From positions 1-23,569 of IMG/VR virus record IMGVR_UViG_3300009405_000178: 23,569 nucleotides of DNA; one strand, written 5' to 3'. The DNA is from a virus. Both the position numbers and the translations under genes were made by a program. The number at the start of each line of letters is the position of its first letter. The first letter of the stretch is position 1. The notes below the pieces were generated by a model, which was not told the DNA's origin, did not search any database, and saw nothing but the letters and a program-made list of their open reading frames with translations. Shown one piece after another: positions 8,207 to 16,798 of the stretch.

Positions 8207-11200
8207 ATGCCAACAGATAACCTAACTGCAAGGGTCAGACAAGAGCTTGAACGTAGAGGCAAAATTGTATCTGACTCACAAATAGAACAAATACTAAAAG
8301 ACAATGAGATTACTACAAGTAGTCGTAATGTCGGGATACCGTTTTCTGCGGGTCCTATTTCAACTAGAGATAAAAAAGAAGTAAGGGGTGATAATGTATT
8401 AGACCTTGTAGGGTCTATGTTATGGCATGGCTTTGATACAGCTGCTTTTGGTTTACCAGGTATTGCATTAGGCGAAGAAGCTCCTTACCAATGGGAAGAA
8501 ATGGGTTCGTTTGGCAACGTAGGGGCTGTGTTAGGTGAAGCTGCTGGTTTCCTTGCCCCACTAGGCGTTATTGGTAAATTAACTGGTAAAGGAGTAGCTG
8601 CCGCAACTAAATATGGAACAAAGGCTGCTAAAACAAGGGCTGTGGACGCTGCTAAATTATTTGCAAAACCAGAAGATGCCGTTAGAACAGGTAAGGCAGT
8701 TGAAAAAGCATTTAGTACAAAAGCATTTAAAAGAACAATCCCTAGTTATGAAATAAGCACTGCACAAATAGAAGCTGCTCGTATACAGATGGGTGGATTA
8801 ATACGTGGTGGATTAAAGAAAGAGTTCCCAAAAGCTGGTGACGATATAATTGAAGGTATTACAAATTCTGCATTAGAAGGTCTTGCTAAAGAAGGAGTCC
8901 ATGTAAACAAAATTGGTAAGTGGGTAGAGAGGTCTTTAAATACTAAATTTAGCATTGCAGATAAAAGTAAAATAACTGCTTATATTGGCAAGGTTGCTGA
9001 AATGACTTCTAGTTTCTCATTGTATAATCTTATTGATGATGGTATTAAATCAATGGCAGTTGAAGGACATGAGTTTGACCCCGTTGGTGATGTTGGCAGT
9101 GCATTCATGTTTTCTGCTTTCTTACCAGCTGTTGAAATGATACCATATGGTGGTAAAATGAAGATATTTAAGACTCGCAAAGATGTTAAAAAGGGTCTTA
9201 ATAAGATTAAAACAATGGACTATGATAAATTAGAGGTCAGTGAAATTAATGCATTGTTTAAAATTGTATCTAATAATAATAAACTAAAGCATTCTACATT
9301 TGCTGTAGAGGCTGCTAAAAGATTCGGTAATGCATTTAAAGATACACCCGCGGATAAAGCAGAAGCCGTTAAACATTTAAAAGCATTATTTAGTAATTTT
9401 AATCCAAGTAAAGTATACGCTGAGCTACGTAAAGAGATTGGACTTGACCTTGTAAAATCTATACCAAGAATGACGATAGGGGCTGCTTACTTTAATTCTT
9501 CTACGTTACTTGATGAAAATATGTTAAGAAATGTTGACCCTGAAATATTAGGCGCTCATTTACTTGTAGGTGCATTATTTACACGAAGATATAAGCCTTT
9601 GTTTCCAGAACAATTCCCTACATTAAAAGATTTTGACAGGAAAGTTGAATTTCTAAAAGTGCTTGGTTTTGACGGTGAGCAAATTAAATACCTCGGAGAA
9701 GCATATGGTTTAAGAGGCGATTTAGGCGCTGCCTACACGGGTCTCCTCTCTCATCCAGTAATGTCTCAAATATCAGAGGCAATTAATACTGGTGAGCATA
9801 AATTACAGAGTAAAGAAGGAGTTGGTGGAGTTGGAGAATTACAAAGCGAACCACATTCCCTTATACAAAGAGTTCAAAATTTATATGTACTTGCTGAAAA
9901 CTCAAGAAAAGTTGGGAAAGAAGATGCAGATGTAAATCCAGATGTTAGATTAAAACATCTAACTGACAGCCAATTAACAAAATTAGATGCTAAATTAAGA
10001 AAGATTAAATTGCCAGATGGTGAATTTTTAAATGAGAGTAATTTTCATAAGTTTCGTGAATCAGTGTTTAAAGATATTTCAGAAGGAACGTATGAAGGTA
10101 ATATGAAGACTCTTCTCAATATTGCGAAAGAAATTGGACTACAGACTGATTATAAAGATGGTGACCCTCTTGATATGACTAAATCTATTGGATTTGCTTC
10201 AATTAGAGGATTAAGCAGAACTGACGGGAACGATAACTATACTTCAATTAGAGAGTTTCAGAAATTAAGAAACAGAATGGAGGCTCTTGGGTTTATACAT
10301 GAAATTAGACAAACAGCTGAACAAAGTTTAATAGCTTCTCATATAAATGCTAAAGAAAAAGGCGTTTTTGCAAGGGAACAATTGGACAACCTTGTAAATA
10401 AAATTCGTGAAGATAACTATAACCTTGAAGAAGGAACCGTTGTTACTATTGACCCAACTGAAAATCAATTTCTTAATGCCCTTGGTAACTACAAGCGTGA
10501 GCATTCTTTAAATACCTTGTATAATTTTGTAGAAGGAAGGATTGAGAACCTATCTAAATCCGATGCAGCTGTTTATAATGAAATATTAAATGTTCTGCCT
10601 GAAGGTACAAAAATTGGTAAAATTACAATATCAGACGATATGACACAAAAGGATTGGAATAAATTAAAGACTGATGGTGATTATTTTGAAGTAGAAGAAG
10701 GAATTAAATCTCTTTCTGAAATGATGAATATTAGTAGCCGTGGTGAATCAAGGTCTGTTGATATAGAATACGAAGATGCTAAAACAGTTATGAGTGTGTT
10801 AAGGCGTGGTGGATTTAAAGTTGATGTAGACATGGCAAGAACATTTGAAAGCCATTACTATAAAAACTTACTTAGCTCTATGGAGATTGGTTCAAAACAC
10901 ATAGCTATTATTGAACAAGGTCTTACTTTTAAAGCATTTAGATTAGAGCAAAGAAATGGTAAACGAGTATTAGTAGTCCCTGATAAAAAAGCAGTTGAGC
11001 GTATGCTTTCAAAAGAAATGGGCAAAGAAGAACTTATTCAGGAGATGGAACGATACGATGCTATTATGTCTGATATGAGGGCTATTAATGGTTCGTTTAT
11101 GAGAGTTGAGACTGAAATGCCATTGTCAGAATCGTCTTCTGGTGACATGCATAGTTTTATTTATGAAACATATGGGATTACTTCAAGGTTTGATAAGAAT

Positions 11201-14200
11201 ATTGTTGGTGACTATAGAAAAGTTAGAGATGCTGGTATTGATAGAGTTGATACATTAGCGTCTGTTAAAGAAGTATTAGAAAAAATAATTGATTACACAG
11301 ACCCTAATAGAGAAGAAGCAAAGAAATTAACATTAGAAGAGGTTAGTGATGTAATTAGTTCTTTACGGTCTGTACAGCGTACATCTGGTGATAATATGTC
11401 AGGAGAATTAAGTCTTCTTGTAGACCAATTAGTTAAAAAGATGAGTTTAAAGAACGTTGGTGAAGATGGAATGATGGCTGTTCATGGAGACCAAGTATTA
11501 GCATTAGAGAGGGCATTGACCCCAGAGTTTGATAGAATTAATTATGTAAATGAAGTTGTATCAAAGATTATTTTTGGATTAGATAATTATGTTGGAGACA
11601 GGATACATGCTAAAAAGAGGATGGACTTTCTTGTCGCTAGGATGACTAAACAGTTAAGAAAAGCTGGTATTGAAGTAACTGATGGTGAAAACCTAAACCA
11701 ATTATCTACAAAATATTTTAATAGCGGGCTGTCTATAAAAGAGAAAATAGATAAAAGGATAAATATAACATTAGATGATTTTGCTAATGAATTAAATAGG
11801 CATATTGACGCATGGGCAAGCTCTATTTCAGATGTTGAATATTATGAAAATGTACATAGGTACGAAAAGCAATTATCTGATAGTTCATTAAAAGATAAAG
11901 ATACGGATATATTTGCAAAGTCAAGTAAAACAGTTAGTAAACTTAGTGATTATAATGAGTTCTTTAGCGCGAAAGAATTTGCACCATTTAAAGAAATGAT
12001 GAAGCTTTATATTGCAGAAGGTGATATATCATCAACATCAAAGCTCATTGATGCGATTATATCCGAAGCCGACAGAACATATGGTGAGATACATAAAGAC
12101 TCGCCTAAATCAGCTAAAGAGGAAATGAGGGCATTTAAACATTCTGTTATTAAAGAATTGTTGTTTGGCGTCGCTGGTACACATACAGTTAGATCGGTTA
12201 AGTTAAAGTACGCAGGAATGAAAGATGGTAAACCAAGATATTTACTTACTGAATCAAAGATGGTTGCTGCTGATAATGGAGCTTCTAAAATAATTAGAAA
12301 GTTTGAAAAAGCAGGTGTGTATGTTGCAATGGCAGAAAGCGAAGGTATTATACTTGACGCTTTTGGAAAGCCAACTAGTGTAAGTAATATATTTGCAGAA
12401 AAAGATATAAATACAAGATTCTTTAATGATGCTGATTTAACACAGACAAGGGAGTCTGCAAAAGAGAGGGAAGAAAAAGGCTTATTAGCCCCTGAAGGCT
12501 CTAAATCAATAAGAATACCAATTAGCTTTAGCACTCAGTTAATTGTTGAAAAAAGGGGATATAGTAAAGCAAAAGGAGTATTAAAACAATGGTATAATAG
12601 TAAGATTGCTAAATTAGAAAAAGCTGTTAAAGATAATCAGATAAGTAAAGATGTTGTAGATAATTTTAAAACATTATATAGTTCAGTATTAAAAGAAGGT
12701 GAGTTTACAGATAGTGAACTAAAGCAGTTTGTAAGGGCTATGTATTGGGATAATATGAATAGCTCGTCTTTTAATAAGTTAATGGAATCTCCAGTTACAG
12801 GAAGTGAAGTAAATCCGATATTAGCTTCCATGTTTAAACGTTTAAGTGTATCAGAAGGGATAGGGACTAAAGTTATTGGTAGTGACACAGCTTTAAAGGC
12901 AATAAAGGAAGCAAATAAAAGCGGTGAATACAAAGGCGAACTATTAACATCTGAACAGTCTAAATCTATAGATTATTATTTAGATAAGGATAAATTAGAA
13001 GTATTGTCAATAAATGATTCTAAAATGTTTGATTCATTTGGTATTGTTGAACGACAACTAAAAGAACTTGCTAAAAATAGTAATTTAAAAGCTGATGCTA
13101 ACAATACACTTGGCATTGCAAAGACACTTATGGAAAGTTTAAGAAACAAGTCAGGATTAGATGGCGCAACTTATGTTGGTACTCATATGTGGAATTTATC
13201 ATTGTTGCAAAAAGGTAGGGAGGGCAATGATGGTTCAGGAGGCATAAAACAATCTATTTCATATAATGATGGTGTTAATACGATGTTGCTTAAACAGAAC
13301 TTTACTTATGACCCCAATATAGCTGCTGTTATAGATGCTCTTGGAGTTGATATACTTACGTTTGATAGTGCTGCTAAAGTATACGCTAAAAAGCAATTAG
13401 AGCCTAATAAACAATGGGAAGGTGAATCATTACCAATATTTTTTAGTAGGACTATAGGGACAGACGCTAAAGCATTAAGAGACAATGGTAATATACAAGA
13501 TATTAAAATGGAAAATATTATGTTTGTTAAGTCAGAAGATAGACATAATGTTACAAATATTACATATTCATTATCAGAATATTTAGATAGAGCAGGGTAT
13601 ACACAGTATATAAAAGATTATGCAAATTATGATGGCATCTTATCATCTGGTAATGAAATGCTATCAGGTATAGTGTCAAGAGGAGGTCAGAGACTTGGTA
13701 TATCATCGTTTGTATTAAATGCACTCGCTGAAAGCGGTAATTTAGTTAACGGCTCTACGAACTTATTTGTTAAAATGATGGTGTTAGCTGGTGTTGACCC
13801 TAAATCAAGTCTTATATCTGATAATGTTAATAGAGTTATATATAGACAAATAATTAACAGAGTAAGAAAACCACAGACAGATGGAGGTTCATATTCTACT
13901 CTGATTCCATTTCTTGAAGGTTCTCCGCCTGTTTATAATAAAAGTAGAGTCCAAGTAAGATTTGGAGGTAAGAAGCTTGCGCATGCTGATGGGAGTATAA
14001 AAGTACAAAACTTTGATAAACTTCAATATATAGTAGATGTTGGAGGTCGTGAAGTTCTTATTGGTAAAAATACAAAAGGTAAATGGGAAGTTACTGGCGA
14101 AGAAAAACTAAATATGTCGACTTCCGAGAAAAAGATTTTAAATGAAAAGAAACTGTTGCTAAATAAATTACCAAAAAGATTTAGCAAAGGAGTTACATTA

Positions 14201-16798
14201 TCAGTATTATATGAACACCTTAAAAATGAAGGTATATCTTTAGATTCTCTTTCACTTCGTATGCCTAACCTAGCCGCTGATGTTGCAATACATAAGATTG
14301 AAGGCTTCTATTCTCCAGAGATGGGTAATGTTGTTGGTATTAATGTTATGGATTTAGCAACAAAGCACCAAGGCGATTTTGACGCTGATATGGCTTTTAA
14401 TTACCATGATACAAAGTTTGAAATAACGAATGCAGTCGCAGGTCTTGTTCCAAGAAGGATGGATGCATATGTGTATGATTATACTGATTATGATTTTAAA
14501 GATATATTTGCCAATGGTAATGAGTTAAGACCAGTCGGTAGTTTACCAGACCCTATAGACCCAATGGATTTACATATTGAAAATTATAATGCAGGTAAGA
14601 ATAATTTTGGTCAAATAAAAAGATTGTCAGCTGGTATAAATTCATTAAATAGAATTAATATGATGATGGACAATTTGCCGATGTTAGAACTAAAAGGTGA
14701 GAACATGAATGCGTTCTTACAGAGGTTAGCTACTACATTACAGAGTTTAATTGATACAACTCAACGCCCTAATTTCACGAATAAAAGCACTGCTAATGAA
14801 TTAAAGAGATTTATACTATTTGGGGATGAACCTAGTCGTTTCGATATAAAACTCGAAGATTATAATGAATCTAGTAGTTATAGTGGAATATTTGATTTAC
14901 CTAAGGTAGAAAATAATACAACAAGGGAGATTTATAAAGATAGCATTATTGAGATTATAGACACTCTTGGCAGACCTTCTCGTATTATGAGTGATTTATT
15001 TGATGGTTCAGGCAGGAGAGTCCCTGACCAAAATGACCTTATTAATATGCGTAGAGAAATAGGCTTTCTTGGTTCTAATCCAAGTCAATATATATTTAAT
15101 AAGCTTGTACGTAGATATAGAGGCGATAAAAGAGATGCATTGTTAAAGATGTTTTATGACTTCCCAGAAGGGACTACGACAGATGCATTAAGAAAAAGAA
15201 TATTAGAGAATAATTTTGGCAAAGATGTCCAAGTCGAAAAGTATCCATTTTCTTTTAATAAATCACAACTAGGTGAAATGTATGACTCAACACCAGCTGG
15301 ATATGTTTTAAACAGGATTGGTAATGTTAAAATGTCATATGAGAGGACAGCTGCTAGATATGGAGCTTCGACAAAGTCGCTTGCAAGAAACCTTGATAAC
15401 ATAGAGAACTTTATTGCCCTTTCAAATGCTAAAACACATGAAGAAATAATGAAAGCTTTAGAAGAAGGCGACTTTGAAAATGGTATTTCTATTGCTTTAA
15501 CTGGTGATATATTTAATACAAAGATTTCTGATATTAAGTATGCTGAAAGGTATTCTACTGCTTATTTCCTTCTTGGCAGGAATGCTTCTAGCATAAGACA
15601 GTCGTTAAGAAGAAATGGTAAATCGAATGATGGAACAAGGGTTTTCTTGACAGAAAAGCTACATCGTATAAACGCTATAATGGAACATATGCGAAACAAA
15701 GAAGATGGCTTAATTGGTGAAATGATAAAGGGAGAGTCTGATAAAAACATATTAAATCGTTTTGATTTAAGAGAGATTAATATTACTAAAAAAGCAAAGT
15801 ATATCCCAAATATGGAGAATAATAGGGTTTATTTATACAAAGAGTCAAGGACTAAAGGCAAGTGGGAACAAGTTGGGGAGATATCCCCTAAATCAAGAAA
15901 AAGACTATACCCTGGTCGGTACGTTGTTCTTAAAAACCCGATTAGATTTGAGGCTATGAATACATCAGATGTTATTGATTCATATGCGATGTTAAGCGTT
16001 GTAGGTGATATACAAGTAAACGATATTAGGGGGTTTAAGGGTGGTGAATCTCAAGAGACATCTTTTATTGCTGACTCTAGGATATTAAAATCACAGATAA
16101 GCGCATTATCACAGCAGGCGTATAGAATGAGCGAAGGTCACCCTGAGGGGTCTGAAAATTGGTCACTTGAAAAAGAAGCTGAAGATATGTTGGTTGATGC
16201 ATTTATGAAAAGAAACGTGCCTGAAGCTAGGATGGATGTAAATGTATTAAGTGAATCTGAATTAAATACAATACATGATGTAATTGGGTATATGATTAAA
16301 CCAGAGCCTGTATTTGGTAATGTTACATATATACAAGACAGAAACTTTGCTCTACCTTCATTTAAAATGAACAAGCGTATGTCTAATGCAATGTTAAGGT
16401 GGCTTATTAACAATGGGCATGACTTGATATTCCAAGATATTATGAAAGCATATGGCACAAACTTTAGACGTAGATACGATAATATTCCAGACCTTCAATA
16501 TTCAGCTATGTTTTCATCAGGTATACACAGGAGCAGAAATGTATCTCACGAGGGTAAATCAGAAGTATATAATATGATTGCAGATACTAACCCTGACTTC
16601 TTATATACACCTGCTATTTCAGAAATACTAAAGAATGAAATGTCATATAGAAGTGCAAAGGTTGCAGATGTTAAAGATATTAATGGAGATTTATATAAGA
16701 TTATGAGATTTGGTAAATATGAAGATATAAATGTAGGTCTTGATGTATTTCTTGACCCTAAATCGACTAAAAATGATTCAAACTTGGATTGTTACTAA
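8207..16798 (+). CDS. Giant virion protein with a two-barrel (beta/beta-prime type) RNA polymerase core
   Basis: 2863 residues, the longest gene here. The start has only a weak AGG (8195-8197), so translation may be coupled to the previous gene. The N-terminal ~320 residues contain Gly/Ala-rich hydrophobic stretches (about 106-132 and 298-318), like membrane-penetrating ejection or polyvalent phage proteins. Residues 1652-1730 hold a candidate beta-like barrel: DGATYV, K1696 and a DSAAK motif ending at K1724. Residues 2018-2067 hold RMPNL followed after about 35 residues by GDFDADMAFNYH, the DxDxD metal-binding loop of beta-prime-type RNA polymerases (D2057, D2059, D2061). LQSLIDTTQRPN (2178-2189) follows, as in crAss-like giant polymerases. 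The triad is intact, suggesting an active enzyme. The large remainder is helical and unassigned. Virion packaging and injection are inferred from position after ejection-type genes. Confidence 0.75.
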   Translation: MPTDNLTARVRQELERRGKIVSDSQIEQILKDNEITTSSRNVGIPFSAGPISTRDKKEVRGDNVLDLVGSMLWHGFDTAAFGLPGIALGEEAPYQWEEMGSFGNVGAVLGEAAGFLAPLGVIGKLTGKGVAAATKYGTKAAKTRAVDAAKLFAKPEDAVRTGKAVEKAFSTKAFKRTIPSYEISTAQIEAARIQMGGLIRGGLKKEFPKAGDDIIEGITNSALEGLAKEGVHVNKIGKWVERSLNTKFSIADKSKITAYIGKVAEMTSSFSLYNLIDDGIKSMAVEGHEFDPVGDVGSAFMFSAFLPAVEMIPYGGKMKIFKTRKDVKKGLNKIKTMDYDKLEVSEINALFKIVSNNNKLKHSTFAVEAAKRFGNAFKDTPADKAEAVKHLKALFSNFNPSKVYAELRKEIGLDLVKSIPRMTIGAAYFNSSTLLDENMLRNVDPEILGAHLLVGALFTRRYKPLFPEQFPTLKDFDRKVEFLKVLGFDGEQIKYLGEAYGLRGDLGAAYTGLLSHPVMSQISEAINTGEHKLQSKEGVGGVGELQSEPHSLIQRVQNLYVLAENSRKVGKEDADVNPDVRLKHLTDSQLTKLDAKLRKIKLPDGEFLNESNFHKFRESVFKDISEGTYEGNMKTLLNIAKEIGLQTDYKDGDPLDMTKSIGFASIRGLSRTDGNDNYTSIREFQKLRNRMEALGFIHEIRQTAEQSLIASHINAKEKGVFAREQLDNLVNKIREDNYNLEEGTVVTIDPTENQFLNALGNYKREHSLNTLYNFVEGRIENLSKSDAAVYNEILNVLPEGTKIGKITISDDMTQKDWNKLKTDGDYFEVEEGIKSLSEMMNISSRGESRSVDIEYEDAKTVMSVLRRGGFKVDVDMARTFESHYYKNLLSSMEIGSKHIAIIEQGLTFKAFRLEQRNGKRVLVVPDKKAVERMLSKEMGKEELIQEMERYDAIMSDMRAINGSFMRVETEMPLSESSSGDMHSFIYETYGITSRFDKNIVGDYRKVRDAGIDRVDTLASVKEVLEKIIDYTDPNREEAKKLTLEEVSDVISSLRSVQRTSGDNMSGELSLLVDQLVKKMSLKNVGEDGMMAVHGDQVLALERALTPEFDRINYVNEVVSKIIFGLDNYVGDRIHAKKRMDFLVARMTKQLRKAGIEVTDGENLNQLSTKYFNSGLSIKEKIDKRINITLDDFANELNRHIDAWASSISDVEYYENVHRYEKQLSDSSLKDKDTDIFAKSSKTVSKLSDYNEFFSAKEFAPFKEMMKLYIAEGDISSTSKLIDAIISEADRTYGEIHKDSPKSAKEEMRAFKHSVIKELLFGVAGTHTVRSVKLKYAGMKDGKPRYLLTESKMVAADNGASKIIRKFEKAGVYVAMAESEGIILDAFGKPTSVSNIFAEKDINTRFFNDADLTQTRESAKEREEKGLLAPEGSKSIRIPISFSTQLIVEKRGYSKAKGVLKQWYNSKIAKLEKAVKDNQISKDVVDNFKTLYSSVLKEGEFTDSELKQFVRAMYWDNMNSSSFNKLMESPVTGSEVNPILASMFKRLSVSEGIGTKVIGSDTALKAIKEANKSGEYKGELLTSEQSKSIDYYLDKDKLEVLSINDSKMFDSFGIVERQLKELAKNSNLKADANNTLGIAKTLMESLRNKSGLDGATYVGTHMWNLSLLQKGREGNDGSGGIKQSISYNDGVNTMLLKQNFTYDPNIAAVIDALGVDILTFDSAAKVYAKKQLEPNKQWEGESLPIFFSRTIGTDAKALRDNGNIQDIKMENIMFVKSEDRHNVTNITYSLSEYLDRAGYTQYIKDYANYDGILSSGNEMLSGIVSRGGQRLGISSFVLNALAESGNLVNGSTNLFVKMMVLAGVDPKSSLISDNVNRVIYRQIINRVRKPQTDGGSYSTLIPFLEGSPPVYNKSRVQVRFGGKKLAHADGSIKVQNFDKLQYIVDVGGREVLIGKNTKGKWEVTGEEKLNMSTSEKKILNEKKLLLNKLPKRFSKGVTLSVLYEHLKNEGISLDSLSLRMPNLAADVAIHKIEGFYSPEMGNVVGINVMDLATKHQGDFDADMAFNYHDTKFEITNAVAGLVPRRMDAYVYDYTDYDFKDIFANGNELRPVGSLPDPIDPMDLHIENYNAGKNNFGQIKRLSAGINSLNRINMMMDNLPMLELKGENMNAFLQRLATTLQSLIDTTQRPNFTNKSTANELKRFILFGDEPSRFDIKLEDYNESSSYSGIFDLPKVENNTTREIYKDSIIEIIDTLGRPSRIMSDLFDGSGRRVPDQNDLINMRREIGFLGSNPSQYIFNKLVRRYRGDKRDALLKMFYDFPEGTTTDALRKRILENNFGKDVQVEKYPFSFNKSQLGEMYDSTPAGYVLNRIGNVKMSYERTAARYGASTKSLARNLDNIENFIALSNAKTHEEIMKALEEGDFENGISIALTGDIFNTKISDIKYAERYSTAYFLLGRNASSIRQSLRRNGKSNDGTRVFLTEKLHRINAIMEHMRNKEDGLIGEMIKGESDKNILNRFDLREINITKKAKYIPNMENNRVYLYKESRTKGKWEQVGEISPKSRKRLYPGRYVVLKNPIRFEAMNTSDVIDSYAMLSVVGDIQVNDIRGFKGGESQETSFIADSRILKSQISALSQQAYRMSEGHPEGSENWSLEKEAEDMLVDAFMKRNVPEARMDVNVLSESELNTIHDVIGYMIKPEPVFGNVTYIQDRNFALPSFKMNKRMSNAMLRWLINNGHDLIFQDIMKAYGTNFRRRYDNIPDLQYSAMFSSGIHRSRNVSHEGKSEVYNMIADTNPDFLYTPAISEILKNEMSYRSAKVADVKDINGDLYKIMRFGKYEDINVGLDVFLDPKSTKNDSNLDCY
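13154..13396 (+). other. Candidate DPBB-A (beta-subunit-like) segment of the giant polymerase
   Basis: Residues 1650-1730 of the giant protein read GLDGATYV, then a Gly/Asp-rich turn, then YNDG, MLLKQNF (K1696), then GVDILTFDSAAK (ending K1724). In crAss-like giant polymerases as I remember them, a 'DG' segment, a Lys-bearing strand and a 'GiD.l.f.SA.K' strand come in this order upstream of the DxDxD barrel. The two lysines would correspond to the nucleotide-binding lysines of bacterial beta. The match is by eye and weaker than for the second barrel. Confidence 0.5.
14234..14416 (+). other. DPBB-B (beta-prime-like) catalytic segment with DFDAD metal-binding loop
   Basis: Residues 2010-2070 of the giant protein. 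R2018-MPNL corresponds to the NRAPTL strand of beta-prime. AIHKIEGF and the hydrophobic VVGINVMDLAT correspond to the following strands. G-DFDAD-MAFNYH corresponds to A-DFDGD-QMAVH. The distance from R2018 to D2057 is 39 residues, against about 35 in E. coli beta-prime. All three Mg-binding aspartates are present. This ordered set, not the DxDxD triplet alone, is the reason for the call. Confidence 0.75.

Noticed and set aside
12007-12534. 175-codon minus-strand frame inside the giant gene
   Set aside because: It is the antisense shadow of a strongly supported coding region, has no ribosome site, and its product is low-complexity hydrophobic as expected from a complementary AT-rich frame.
8207-16798. 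T7/N4-like single-subunit RNA polymerase
   Set aside because: The catalytic signature found is the DFDAD loop of two-barrel polymerases; I did not see the ordered palm motifs of the T7 family.
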